64,000 nt of DNA from Alopecurus myosuroides (lineage: Eukaryota; Streptophyta; Magnoliopsida; Poales; Poaceae): positions 502,713,919 through 502,777,918 of the forward strand of contig CM054058.1 in assembly GCA_028641055.1 (NCBI GenBank), written 5' to 3'. Positions 33,483-46,203 of the stretch are shown here, piece by piece. The notes under the pieces were generated by a model, which saw only the letters and a program-made list of their open reading frames with translations, had not been told where the DNA came from and made no database searches. Each line of letters starts with the position of its first letter. Positions within the stretch are counted from its first letter, which is position 1. Made by a program: the position numbers and the translations under genes.

Positions 33483-36400
33483 TGTCACGACCCCGGACCC
33501 AAAGGTATACATACTGTTATGTGCTCCTAGTCATGGACCCAAAAGGGCTTTACGGTTACCAGCCCGGGCCGCAACAAACAACGGCAGGCAGACCGGATTC
33601 ATTGGCGCGCAGGCCGGATCACCATGGTACTACTACTCCTTGGGTCCGTGCTAGTCATAACCAACTATGCATATCAAAGCGTCCACGAATCGTATGAAAC
33701 TGAAGGAACGGGACCAAAGCTATACAGAGATGCTATGTGTCCAGAAAGTGCAACAACAATCCAGGGTTACTGGGGTTACCAAGCCCTAGGCCGAATCACA
33801 TCGGCATGCATGCTCGGAAATGGATCATCGGCTCCACAACCCCTCGACTGTGAAAACTATGCAGGCATAGCCAAAACTGTATAACAATGAGCTCGAAACC
33901 AAAAACCGATCAAAGCAGCACTCTAGACATGGAAGCCATAACAAACAGGTATTACTAGAGTATAGCTTTACAAACAGAGGTCACACGACCCAACATTACA
34001 TCAGACAACAGAAAGCAAAGTATGTTGCTATTTAACAAGAACCAAAAGGGCCTAAGAGGCCGCAACAGAAGGCGACGTTCCAACCCATAGATTCCAGGAT
34101 GCTACCTAGGAACTCCAAACTACTCGTCGATGTCCACGTTGAATCACCACCACCGGTGTGAGAACTTCACCTGAACCTAAATTAGGCAAACCTGAGTACG
34201 GAAGGTACTCAACAAGACTTATTTAACCTATTATATATCGTCTTCTTTTAGAAAGAGTTATGAAGGTTATTTTGCGTAAAGCCATCTTTGTTTTCCAAGT
34301 TGAGGAAGGAATAGCACGTCTCGTGGAGTATTTTAAAAACAGATGAGAAAGCTACTCAACTACTGATATCATCATCTTATTGTATTCAACCAAGTCCTTC
34401 TCATTCCCACAATATCTCATGCTACAAGGTAACCCCTCTCGACATCTCCGAGGAGGCATCCTTCATTCGTTGTCAGCAAGTTTTAGTCATTCCGTTCAAC
34501 TTATCTATGATCACAAGATCTGTCACCAAGTCGTCTTTAACCGCAGACATGGATTTTCGAAAAGATTTAAACCTGCAGGGGTGTACAACTTTACGCACAC
34601 ATACCAACCGACTCTTAGTGCCACCAGGGTTAGCACTAGTCCGGGAAGTGCCGACAGGGGGTGGTCGATTCCCAGCCTTTACCTTGTCGAACCATATCCA
34701 TGAGTCAACCCAAACAGGGCCACCCCATCAATAGGGAGTTGGCCACCTCCTGACGGCACCTGTTCTGTGAGTTGGGATCAAGATCCGTGTACGTCCATCA
34801 CTAATTTTCTCCAAAACATTTTATGACTCACACGCAGATGGAAAGCTCAAACTACGTGGCTCATGGATAAGGTTAAACAAGTTAGTTAGCCGGGCGGGGT
34901 TCATCGGCCCACATGTGGCTGTACGCTCAGTCTTGTCTCGAAGGCGAGAACTCGCTCCTAGGGGCATGAACAGGACAAAACGCCACAACCCATTGTGGCC
35001 TCACATCCATGTCGTGATTAGTCAAGTTATCAAAGATAATCATACCACAAAACCTGACAAAGTAGATTCACACGTTGACCAGATTCGTCAACCGGACGGA
35101 TCAGATCACAACTAGGCATGGCTAAGCAAGACTCACAGGGTTTAGCGAAGCACGCACAAACAAACCTATAGCTGCTAGGTGCAGTGGATCAGGTTATGTA
35201 GGCTAAGCAGTATATAGGAGAACTCTATCTACTGACATCAAATAGGTTGGAACCGAATGCAAAGTACGAGATTCAAAACACTTTGAAACCATATATGAGC
35301 AGATAAGAGGTTATGCTTGCCTTGGTCATAAGAAAACCAAAGAAGGGATCTTCTAGAATAAGTTCTTGACTTGTCGGTTAGGATCAAGTATTCGCCGATG
35401 GAACTGCTGGCCTTCTCTTCGGAGTCACGTTCTACCGAGGGGGAATAAACACCGAAACAAGAAGAACAACAATCAACACATGGTATCGATGCAATGCGCA
35501 ATATGTATGCGTGGGCAAGTTATTGCACTGAGATAAAGCCCTAGACATGTTCGATGGATTGCTTGGGTTCGGATGTCAGTTAAACATTTTTACTGAAATT
35601 ACCCCGAAATAGACCCAGAGGGGCACTTCGGGCTACTCTGAAAGTGTGACTAATTTCAAAACCTCAAATGGGTTTGAAAACACCATAAATGGGTTGCATT
35701 TGTCATTTTGAGCAATTTGGTATATAACTTTTAATTTTCTGATTTTCTTGAATAAAAATTTATTTTCTCCATTTTAAATGAATTAACCAATATAAAATAA
35801 TGGTCCAAAATCAAAATTTTCAAACATGTATGAAAGTGACATATTCAGATAGAGTTTAATTTTCTGAACATTTCCATATTTTTTACTTTATTTTTCTGAG
35901 TCATAAAACAATAGTTATTGAATTTACAAAAATCAACCATTTTTTGTAATTATTAAAGGGGTGGGGCCCACTGTCAGTGACTGTTTTATTTTAAGAGAAT
36001 AATTCAAATTAAAAACCATGGCTGACAGGTGGGGCCTAGTGACGTCGTTCTCACGTCATCATGATGACAACACCTGGCCGGAGGTGCTCGGGTGTGCTCA
36101 CCGGAGGCGAGCTAGGCCATCCCGGCCAGGGTGGAGGACACCTACGGAGAGAGGAGACCAAGGCGATCCATCTAGGGGCGGCGCCGCTAGCGTATGGTCG
36201 CCGGAGACGCGTCGGCGTGCGACAACCGCGGCGGCAGCTCGGAAGCCCGCTGCCGGCGATGCTACAGAGGGGGAGGGGCCAAACCGGAGGCACCTACGGG
36301 CGCATGAGCTCACCGTGAGTGCCGTGGAGGGGTCGAGGAGGTCGGAGGGGCAGCGGCAGTGCCGGAATCGTCCATGGTGGCCGGCGGCCGGAGATGGCTA

Positions 36401-37063
36401 CGGCGACCCGATTCCGCAGGTGAGGTTGTCCCAGCAAGCGTAGCTCAAAGGGGAGATAGAGGAGGGCCAGGCTGAGCTCGAGGGAAGCTTGGTTCGTCCG
36501 GGGATGGTCGGACATGACGGCCATCGGCGGCGGCCCGAGACCTAGGGTTTGGTCTGTGTGCGGAATTACAGAGAGAGGGAGGAACACGGAGGGAGGGAGT
36601 GAGAGGAGGAGGCACGGCGCTCTCCTGTGTGGCCTTATCCTCGCGGGGAACGGTGGCAGCTGGACGTGGCAAAGGCGCTCCGGCGAGCTGCCTGCTTGTC
36701 CCCTGGCGGGAGGAAGAAGACAAGAAGAAACATTCCCCATAACCCCCTAGAAGTTTCCAAAATTACAAAGGAGCCCTTCTAGGGTTAAAACTCAACAGAA
36801 AACAGACGTTTTCAGGGCCTTTTTGCAAAAACAAAAATTTGCAAAAATAGTTTTTGGAAACCTCATAAAATTTCCAACCTTGCCATATTTTTTTTCCAAA
36901 TTTGAAAATGTTTTTGAATCAAAATTTGGGTGACCACTTTAAGTGGTTTTTGGTCAAGTTTTAATAAAAAAATTCAAATTCAATTCTTGTTCTAATTTTT
37001 CATGCATGAATGCCATGAACACAACACCACAAACCCCTTTTTAACAAAGGTGGGGATGTTACA
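33483..37063 (-). mobile_element. Solo LTR, 3.58 kb
   Basis: Read on the minus strand it starts TGTAACATCCCCACC and ends GGGGTCGTGACA, so it has TG...CA ends. A perfect 5-bp duplication CTCTA flanks it (33478-33482 and 37064-37068). I found no second LTR, primer site or coding domain inside, so it is best explained as a solo LTR left by recombination between two LTRs. The length and TGTAACATCCC start resemble long-LTR gypsy (Tekay/Del-type) elements. The GC-rich part (36010-36730) has open frames on both strands without recognised domains. Confidence 0.78.
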
Positions 37064-37068
37064 CTCTA

Positions 37069-38369
37069 GGAGGAATTCCGCCTACCGATGGCCATCAGGA
37101 TGGGGAACGTACGAACAAAGACTGATCTTGCACCCAGACATAACACAACACTGTGTGAAATCGTTAGCTCGCATCTAATGTTGTTTTTCTATACGGGTCC
37201 GTAGCACAAGATCATGCCGACTGAGCTCGTTTGGGAGCCTTAACAGAATAAAGTGAGTGCCACTTTTGATTTTTATACAAATATGCTTTGTTTAAACGAC
37301 AGATTGATCCTTCTGTTTCCTGTTTTCACAACCATGTTTATCACGTCATTGTTCTTAGTTTTCAGTCTCGAGTATGCTCGCTTCATAATTCGACAAGGAT
37401 GCAGTAGGAGAATTACACCTTGCGGGAGTGCATTAAGAGCTCGAAGAAGCGCACTGCCGCGCCCTTGTCCCGTGCCTTTGAACTCCAGAAACTGACCAAG
37501 GATCTATCTCTGCCAACCTATTCACGATGCACTGCAGCCCATGGTCACTCTAAGTTTTGGTGTGACATAGCACTATATTTCCTCAATTTGAATATACTTC
37601 TTCTTTGCTCAGCGCAGGTTTATTTCTGTTTTATGTCAATGTCTCAAAGAAAATATTTTTTCTTCTTAAACATGTGTGTAATTTTTGTCATGTAAAAATT
37701 CAGACATTTGGACTTTGGCGCATTCACGACCATGAGAGGAGAACGATAGTAGGGATGACTCGCGAGGTAATGAAGTCGGCGCTGGTTTTAACGCAAACGC
37801 CAAAGTTGATGACGGTCACCTGTAGCAGGGACGTACCAGGTTCTCGACAGGTAATGAGCATCCCAACAAACTCAAGTTACATTGTCAGCCATCTACTCCA
37901 CCTAGGCTTGGTTTGTATCTCTTATATTGGCTTGGTTAATCTGTATCTCTGATAATGGCTTGGTTGATCTGTTATTTCAGGTGGAATTTTTGTTATTATT
38001 TCTGGGACATGAATCTTCCCTTACTATGAAGTATACTATGGCTTTAAAAAGTTTATGTGTTATGATTTGTAGAACTATCGTCTATCATCAATCATCATAT
38101 TGCCAGTAGAGTCTTTTGTGCATTGTTCCAATTAATTGATGGTGAGATTTTTCCACTTGATTGTAAGAACTATGCATTCAGAATTTTGCAAAATGTAAAT
38201 ACTAATGGATTCCAAACATGCTGATTTATACTTGTGTTACTTTTTATCTGATTGGAAAAAGGTAATTTTCATATGCTCTGTGTCAAAACTCCAAGCATTA
38301 AGCATATCAACGATTTCGGTAGCAAGGCATGGGAAGGAATGCATCAGGCAACAAAATCAGCAGCGACAC
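37069..38369 (+). other. Exon-like sequence left of the Maximus-type insertion
   Basis: Mixed exon-like and intron-like texture with candidate splice sites: an open block at about 37420-37570, 'AAAAATTCAG' as a possible acceptor at 37699-37708, then an open block reading TFGLWRIHDHERRTIVGMTR, and 'CTCGACAGGTAATG' (about 37842) as a possible donor. I do not recognise a product. The copia element at 38370 interrupts this sequence, which continues at 58156. It could be a gene fragment or an old repeat. Confidence 0.3.
38365..38369. repeat. Target-site duplication GACAC (left copy)
   Basis: GACAC precedes the 5' LTR and is repeated at 58151-58155 directly after the 3' LTR, fixing both ends of the 19.8-kb copia insertion. 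Confidence 0.92.
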
Positions 38370-39788
38370 TGAAAGATCATCGTCCGTTTTGGTAATTATA
38401 TGACAACATATCTACTTGATCTAATGTTTGTTCGATGAATGAAAATGCCCAGGTTAAATTAGGGTCACTATCTCTATGGGGCGAGTGTTCGTTTTATATG
38501 AAAAGTGCAAAGAGAAAGGAATCCAGAAAGCTGTTTTGTGCAGGAGCGGAGGCTCCGGTGAATCCACCGGAGGCTCCGCCCAGGCTCCGGTGGGATCCGG
38601 TGTGGGCTCCGCCCAAATCCCTCTCTAGAGCAAAAGAGTGGAACCTCCGGTGGCACTCCGGTGGGCGGAACCTCCGCCACTTCCACCGGAGGCTCCGCCA
38701 CCCTCCAACATTGGGCCTGCGCACACATGGGGTCCGGTGCGCCTCCGGTGGAGGCTCCGCCAAAATGTCCTTCTGTTGGATGAGAGCGGAGGCTCCACCG
38801 GAGCCTCCGGTGGACATCCGGTGCCCTCGCCTACCCCCAGTGTAAATGGCCTCCGGTGGGCATCCGGTGGAGGCTCCGCCAAACTGCTGCTCTGTTTGAT
38901 GAGAGCGGAGGTTCCACCGGAGCCTCCGGTGGGCGGAACCTACGCAACTTCCACCGGAGCCTCCGCCCCGTAGCTCACCAAAGGGGAGCTGGTGCGCTGC
39001 GCCAGCGTGCAACAGGATGGAGCCACCGGAGCCTCCGGTGCTTTTGGACTGCAAACGGTCACTTAAATGCAAGGGGTATAAATACCCCTTCCCCTACCTC
39101 TTAAATGCTAAGCTTTTCCCATTTCTCTCTCCTAGCCATTAATGAAAGCTTCATCCGCCTAGATCTCCCACTCCGTCCACCCAATCACTCCCAAACTTGG
39201 TGGAGAGCTAGAGGAGGCCTAGATCCACACTTCCACCAAAGGAATCCCAAATCCATCCACCACAACCTAGTAGATCTAGAATCCTACTTGAGGCCTAGAA
39301 ACCTTAGTAGAACTTGTGCTTGTAGCTTCCACCTTGTTGCAAGAAGCTACGGATTGCTTGAGAGCCTCCATCCATCTTGTGGAGTGACCTCGAGCCCTTG
39401 TAAAGGTTTGGTCAACGCCTTCAAGTCGACCTCATAGTGGAAACGAGAATCTCCCTCACCGGAGAAGCTCAAGGAGAACAAGGTGTGCACAACCGTGCTA
39501 TTGAGGAGCGCCTAGGTGGCTCCCCACCTCTCCAACGTAGACGTACTTCTCTTTGAGAAGGAACTACGGGAATCATATCCTTGTCTCCTTGTTTACACTT
39601 GTTGTTTGCTTCACTACCTTACGCTTTACTTCCGTTGCACATATTATCTTTCTCACATAGGTTGCTCCCCTAGATGCACATCTAGAGAACATTATCTTAT
39701 CTTGTTTAGCCTCACTAAAAAGAAAAGAAAGGAAAAATTGGTAGTCAACCTATTCACCCCCCCTCTAGTTGACCATAGTGCACTTTCA
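38370..39788 (+). repeat. 5' LTR of the Maximus-type element
   Basis: 1,419 bp, TGAAAGATC...CTTTCA. A dense array of the dyad GGAGGCTCCGGTG / CACCGGAGCCTCC fills about 38544-39041. The TATA box TATAAATA (39077-39084) lies within AAGGGGTATAAATACCCCTT, 30-40 bases past the array. Confidence 0.94.
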
Positions 39789-39790
39789 AT

Positions 39791-39803
39791 TGGTATTAGA
39801 GCC
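39791..39803 (+). other. Primer-binding site (tRNA-iMet type)
   Basis: TGGTATTAGAGCC two bases after the LTR. It differs by one base from the common copia site TGGTATCAGAGCC. Confidence 0.88.
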
Positions 39804-39840
39804 TCGGCTCTTACTAAGGGCTTAACCGCCCAAGAGTACA

Positions 39841-42488
39841 ATGGTCGATGAAAATGCCCCCGGAAGTTCTAGTGCGGAAATCTCCAAAATGGCCGACACT
39901 ATATCTAACCTACAAGATACGGTTGGAGTTCTCCAAACCGAACTATCTGCTCTAGTGTTAGCTCGGAGGTTTCTAGCATAAAGAAAATGATGGAGGCACT
40001 GATGGGGAAAACCAAGGAGTCCACGGAACCACCCCTCACCACCAACGATGTTAGCTCGGACGAAGAATCCATCCCGGATATCGACGAGATGGAAGCTAAC
40101 ATCGCTTTAGCTAAGGCGAAAGCCAAAGCAAAAGCCGATAAAAAGGCTAAGAGTGGTGGGAGCTCCGAGGGCTCCAAGTCTCAATCGGCTAACGGTTCGG
40201 GGTCTCAATCTAAAGTTCCACCACCTCCCAATTATGATTCTATCCACCCTATTGCCACTATGCCACACATGGTTAATGTTGGAGTTCCTCCCATGCTTAA
40301 CACTAACGAGTTCTCTTCTTGGAAGTTCGATATGGAGTCTCACATTTCAGGATCTTGCACCGCATTGTGGAGATGCATTCTCCATGGATTCCACCCTCAC
40401 GATCCGAACAACTTGACTCCAAGAGAGGATGTGGAATTTCAACTCAACAAGACCGCTCTTATGACTATCCAAAAGGCTCTCCCAAGAGAACATCTTGAAC
40501 ACATTCGCGGTATCAAGACCGCCAAGGAAGCTTGGGATAAGCTTGACTCCTTGTTCCAAGGCAATACAAGCATCCAATCATCCAAATACGATGTTACTCT
40601 TGACAAGTCTAAGAACTTTGTCATGCTTGAAGATGAAAGTCCTGAGGAGCTATACAGAAGAGTGGTCACCCTTGGCAATCAATTAAGGGACTTTGGAAAG
40701 GAGGAAATCTCCAATGAGTGGATCAAGAGGAAATTTGTCAAGGCCATAACTCCTTTTGAGAAGAATCTCTCCACTAGCATTCGAACAAGATCCAACTACA
40801 ACTCCCTCAACTCCATCGGTGTCCTTAGTGAGTTCATAGCCATATCTTTATCTCACAAGAGCGCGGATGATGCTCTTGCTCGCTCAAGAGGCCATGGGAA
40901 GTCTCCTAACCTTGCCTTAAAGTCTAAGGACATGGCCAAGATAGAAGAAGTGGATGATGATGATGATGATGATGATGAGGACTATGAAGATACATACAAG
41001 GGTGACCACAAATGTATTGCTCTTGCCATGCAAGGGTATTGGAAGAGATGGGAGGCTCACAAGGCCGGTGCCCCTAGACCTTCAAGGAACAAGACCTTTA
41101 GGAAGAAAGGGGAGAGGCCAAGGACATGTTACAATTGTGGAAGTGCAAACCACTTCGTCAAAGAGTGTCCCTTTGAGCCACGAGAAGAGAATGAAGGGAA
41201 GCTTGTTCGCAAGGACAAGAACAAAGCTCCACAAAACAAGAACCTCGCTAGAAGAGTCCCAAGGGCTCTATATGTTCAAGAGGGAACAACATTGGAAACA
41301 TACTACTCCGGAGATGAAGGAGAAGATGAAGTCGTAGGTGTTGCCCACGTCGCCATATCTACGACTTCCTCTTCATCGGTCTCTCTATTTGAATCTCCCA
41401 ATGAGAAGGCATCGATCCGACCTACATGTCTCATGGCAAAAGCCACCGCGGTAATATCTTCCACCTCCAAGTCTATTATCACTAGCTCTCCCTCATTATT
41501 GGATTGTGTTGAAAACACTGTTGATGATGAGGAGGCCAAGAACCTAGGATCTTGGTTGTGTAGTCTTGAAGGTGAAACTAAAGAAAAGGTAAAAGCTCTC
41601 CTAAGGCAACTTGATGAGGCTAACTCCCTCATCGATGAGAAGGAGGAGATCATCATGACCTTAGAGAACCATGGCGGTAGCAATGATAATCATGATGACG
41701 AACTCATCAAGGCTCTTGAAAAGGAGAGATCCATGAGAGCCTCTCTTGAAGAGAAACTATCTAGTCTACAAGAGACGTATGCTATTAGTGTTTCAAAGCT
41801 TAGAAAAGATAACGAGAAATCTCTTGCCAAGCTTAAGAAAGAACATGCCAAATCTCTTCTTTTACTTAAAGAATTTGAAGAGGAATAGTTGAAGCTAGGA
41901 ATAGCTCATGAAAAACTTGTCGAGGAGCATGACAAACTAAAAGGGGAGTTTGCATCTCTCAAAGAAATCCATGACAAACTTGCTAAGTATCGAATCAAGC
42001 TTCTAGCTCAACAATCTAATAAGCATGTTGCATCTTCATCAAATAGCATTGTTATTGTGCCTACCTCTTCTACTACAACTAACATTGTAGGGAAGGAAAG
42101 AATTCTCAATGATGCAATAAGCTCTCAAGGTGCCAAGAAAGGAAAAGAGGGACTTGGCTTTGTTTCCAAGTCAAAGAAGAAATCCAAGAGTGTCACCTCT
42201 CCCTCCCAAAATGTTATCTTTTTGAAAGAGGGTGAGGTTCCCAAAGAGAAGGAGACCAACGCCATTATGGGCGGTGATACCTCTAGGGGGAGCATCACTC
42301 ATAATGATTTCGCCGGAAAATATAACCCATCTTATGTTCTTATGAAATCTAGAGATGGACATGTTTATGCTAAATACGTTGGTACTTCTTATGGTGATGA
42401 TTACCATTGGACTATTTGGGTTCCTAAGACCCTTGTGACTAACAAAAGAGGACCCATTGAAGGATGGGTACCTAAATCAAGAAATTGA
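39841..42488 (+). pseudogene. gag: gag of the Maximus-type element
   Basis: Particle-forming protein. Starts at ATG 39841 (MVDENAPGSSS). A one-base frameshift at about 39955 moves the frame, and the long open part begins near 39970. Landmarks: WKFDMESHI (about 40321), a copia gag core (KTAKEAWDKLDSLFQG, LYRRVVTLGNQLRDFGKEE, about 40515-40710), an Asp-rich run (about 40952-40990), the CCHC knuckle CYNCGSANHFVKEC (about 41127-41168), and a long coiled coil (about 41580-42000). An in-frame TAG at 41886-41888 splits the coiled coil, after which the frame stays open to TGA 42486-42488. The long gag with C-terminal coiled coil fits the SIRE lineage. Two lesions make it a pseudogene. Confidence 0.88.
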
Positions 42489-45400
42489 TCTCTTGTAGGG
42501 AAACGCTTCCGGATCACATAGATGGACAGTGGATAGTGGTGCATCCCAACACATGACCGGAAGCCATGACGCAATAAGTAATATTGAACCTCCTCTACCA
42601 CATCTCAATTGCGTTACAATTGGTGACAAGTCCGAGCTTAAGGTATTGGGATGAGGCAAAGTAGCTATCTCAAATGATTTATCAATTGAGAATGTTCTCC
42701 TTGTTGAGTCCCTTGGCTATAACTTGATGTTCGTTCTTCAACTTGCAAATTGTGGTTTTACCTCGTTCTTTAATAAAGAGAGTGTGATTGTCACTTGGGA
42801 GACTTCTCTTAAAGTAGCCTTTGTTGGGTTTGTCGAGAACGACATGTATGTAGTGGACTTCTCTAAAGAAGACACGTGTGCCGCGACATGCCTAATGGCT
42901 AAATTTGATGTGGGGTGGCTTTGGCATCGCCGACTAGCCCACACCAATATGAGAATATTACATGACCTCCAAAGTGGCAATCAAGTTCTAGGACTAACCA
43001 AAGCTAAGTTTGCTAAAGATCGTGTGTGTAGCTCTTGTACCTTTGGGACGCAACATGGAGAACAACACCCAACCAAGACAACTATCTCCACCACAAGAAT
43101 TCTCGAGCTCATTCACTTAGATCTCTTTGGCCCACTATATTATGATAGCCTCAGAGGAAAGAAGTATTGCTTGGTCACTGTGGATGATTATTCAAGATAT
43201 TGTTGGGTGTATTTCTTCAAGAGGAAAAGTGAAACTCAAAATAGAGTCATCGAGTTCATCACTCTAGTAGAGCGCCAACACAATGCTACCATATTGGCCA
43301 TTCGGAGTGATAATGGCTCGGAGTTCAAGAACTACACCGTTGAGGGTTTTCTTAGTGAAGAAGGCATTGCTCATCAATATTCCACTCCCTATACCCCTCA
43401 ACAAAATGGTGTTGCGGAGAGAAAGAACCGGACTTTGATGGATGCGGATAGAACTATGATTGCGGAGTTCTCTTCTCCCTGTAACTTTTAGGCCGAAGCC
43501 GTCTCCACCGCTTGTCATGCTACCAACCGGCTCTATCTTCACAAGATCTTGAACAAGACTCCCTATGAGATTCTCACGGGCAAGAAACCGGATGTATCTT
43601 ATTTCAAGGTCTTCGGTTGCAAGTGCTTCATTCGCAAGAAAGGAAAACGGTTATCAAAATTTGAGACTAGATCTTATGAGGGTATCTTTGTTGGCTATGC
43701 CACGAATGCTCACGCCTATAGAGTCTACAACAAGTCCACCGGGCAAGTTGAAGAAGCTATAGACGTAGTGTTTGATGAGGACAACGGCTCCCAAGGGGGG
43801 CGTATAGATCATGGTGTTGTAGGAGATGCAATTCCTCCCATCGTCATAAGAAGAATGGGGATTGGTGAAATAATTTCCATTGAGGGTTACCGGATGACGG
43901 AGGGAGAAGGACTATGCCCCACTCAAGTGGAGCCATTGACTACACCCATTGATGATCAAGCTATCCAACAAGATGCACCAAGCCCTCAAGCTAACAATCA
44001 AGGCCAAGCTAATGAACAAGGCCAAGCAACTCATCTAAATCATGATCAAGATTCTATTATTGTTGAGAATGCTCAACCTAGTGGTGATTCATCACCCATC
44101 TTTGATCAAGGACAAAATGTAGATGGACATGTCTCCGATGAAGAAGGTGATTCTCAATCCATATCCAATGAATCTTTGGAGGAGATACTAGCTCGTAGAG
44201 CAAAGAGAAGGCTAGAGAATCTTGAACGAGCGGGTCATACGGAGGACATGATTCTTGGACAAGTTCGTGGAAGAGTGGTCACTAGAAGGCAATTGGCGGA
44301 TTTTAGCAAGGCTTATGCTTTTGTCTCTTTCATTGAACCCAAGAAGGTATATGAAGCTCTCGAAGATCAAGATTGGCTTGAAGCCATGCATGATGAACTC
44401 AATAACTTCGAGCGCAACAAAGTGTGGAAATTAGTGCCAAGACCCAAAGATTGCAAAAATGTCATTGGCACCAAATGGGTGTTCAAGAACAAGCAAGACA
44501 AAGATGGCATTGTCATTCGCAACAAGGCAAGATTGGTGGCCCAAGGTTTTTCTCAAGTCGAAGGTATCGATTTCCTTGAAACCTTTGCCCCCGTAGCTCG
44601 CCTTGAATCCATTCGTATCTTACTTGCCTATGCATCTCATCATAACTTCAAGTTACAACAAATGGATGTCAAAAGTGCTTTCCTTAATGGTCCCATTAAT
44701 GAGTTAGTATATGTCAAGCAACCTCCGGGTTTCGAGGATCCCAACCACCCCGATCATGTCTATAAACTTGATAAGGCGCTCTATGGACTTAAACAAGCTC
44801 CACGTGCGTGGTATGAGCACCTTAAAGACTTTCTAGTAGATCGCGGGTTTAATGTTGGTTTAATCGATCCCACCCTCTTTACCAAGACGGTTGGAGGTGA
44901 CTTGTTCATATGCCAACTCTATGTGGATGACATCATTTTTGGGTCTACTAACACCTTGTTCAATGAGGAGTTTTGCAAGCTTATGACCGATAGGTTTGAG
45001 ATGTCTATGATGGGAGAGTTGGAGTTCTTCCTTGGCTTTGAAGTAAATAAATATTATGAAGTAAATCAACTCTATGTGGATGACATCATTTTTGGGTCTA
45101 CTAACACCTTGTTCAATGAGGAGTTTTGCAAGCTTATGACCGATAGGTTTGAGATGTCTATGATGGGAGAGTTGGAGTTCTTCCTTGGCTTTGAAGTAAA
45201 TCAATATTATGAAGGGACTTTCATCAAACAAGCCAAATACACTCAAGACATGCTCAAGAGGTTTAATATGAATGATTCCAAACCTATGAAGACTCCTATG
45301 TCCACAACCACCGACTTGAAACCCGAACCCAACGGTAAAGAGGTAGATCAAAAGGTATACCGCTCCATGATTGGCTCTTTGCTCTACCTTTGTGCATCTA

Positions 45401-46026
45401 GACCCGATATCATGTATAGCATAGGTAAATGTGCAAGGTTTCAAGCCTCCCCAAGGCAAAGTCATTTGGAAGCTGTGAAACGAATCTTTCGATATCTAGT
45501 TCATACCCCAAACTTCGGTATTTGGTACCCCAAGGGTTCAAGCTTTCAGCTCATTGGATACTCGGATGCGGATTATGCGGGAGAGATGACGGATAGGAAG
45601 TCCACATCCGGGGGTTGTCAATTCGTTGGCCGCTCCTTGGTATGTTGGTCTTCTAAGAAGCAAAATTGCATTGCTCTCTCCACCACCGAGGCCGAGTATA
45701 TCTCCGCGGCAAGTTGTTGTGCCCAATTGCTATGGATGAGGCAAACCTTGAAGGATTATGATATTCATTTTGACAAGGTGCCTCTTCTTTGTGACAATGA
45801 GAGTGCTATCAAGATCGCCTACAACCCGGTTCTTCATTCCAAGACGAAGCACATTGAGATCCGTCATCATTTCATTCGGGATCATGTTGAGAAAGGTGAT
45901 ATTGATCTCTCATATGTCTCCACGACGGATCAACTTGCCGATATCTTCATGAAGGACCTTGATGAACCAACATTTCGAGCTTTGAGAAATGAACTAAATG
46001 TCATCGATTCCTCCAACTTCACTTGA
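42489..46026 (+). pseudogene. pol: pol of the Maximus-type element (PR-IN-RT-RNase H)
   Basis: One frame relative to gag's +1. Protease motif DSGAS (about 42532); GAG-pre-integrase HRRLAHTN (about 42928); integrase core with Asp in HLDLFGP (about 43117), Asp in SDNGSEF (about 43307) and Glu in QQNGVAERKN (about 43402); RT with [54 protein letters not shown] (about 44920); RNase H with [23 protein letters not shown] and [11 protein letters not shown]. Stops: TGA 42652-42654 and TAG 43489-43491 (in a FWAEA-type motif). A 153-bp in-frame duplication repeats the RT active site. Apart from these the frame is open to TGA 46024-46026. Confidence 0.92.
44914..45213 (+). repeat. In-frame 153-bp tandem duplication of the RT active site
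   Basis: 44914-45066 and 45067-about 45213 encode the same 51-residue block starting [20 protein letters not shown] and ending with FEVN(K/Q)YYE. The copies differ at very few bases. The frame is kept, so the RT reads with two YVDD boxes 51 residues apart. Short homology (GAAGTAAAT) at the junction suggests template switching. Confidence 0.95.
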
Positions 46027-46194
46027 AACCTTGCATATCTACCCTCATTATGCATGCTATTAGGCTTAGATGTAGGCATGGACATAGGGGGAGCGCTACT
46101 CAACTCATGAATATGCACTCCTCCTATTATGCGAAAAATAATTCATCATTGCATATCTAGTCATTTGTGACTTATTGTGCTTAATTGTGAGTAG

Positions 46195-46203
46195 TAATTT
46201 TGG
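46195..46203. repeat. 9-bp target-site duplication of the MULE (left copy)
   Basis: TAATTTTGG precedes the left TIR and is repeated exactly at 53774-53782 after the right TIR. A 9-bp duplication is the hallmark of Mutator-superfamily transposition. Confidence 0.95.

Noticed and set aside
36018..36750. Open frames in the GC-rich part of the solo LTR
   Set aside because: Overlapping frames on both strands, no recognised domain, and the whole block is bounded by LTR ends with a target duplication.
38494..39072. Gly/Ser-rich open frames in the LTR dyad array, both strands
   Set aside because: They read the GGAGGCTCCGGTG repeat; the same false frames occur in the other LTR and near 54100.
44860..45465. 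201-codon minus-strand frame across the RT duplication
   Set aside because: Created by the 153-bp repeat in the complementary strand of RT; no independent support.
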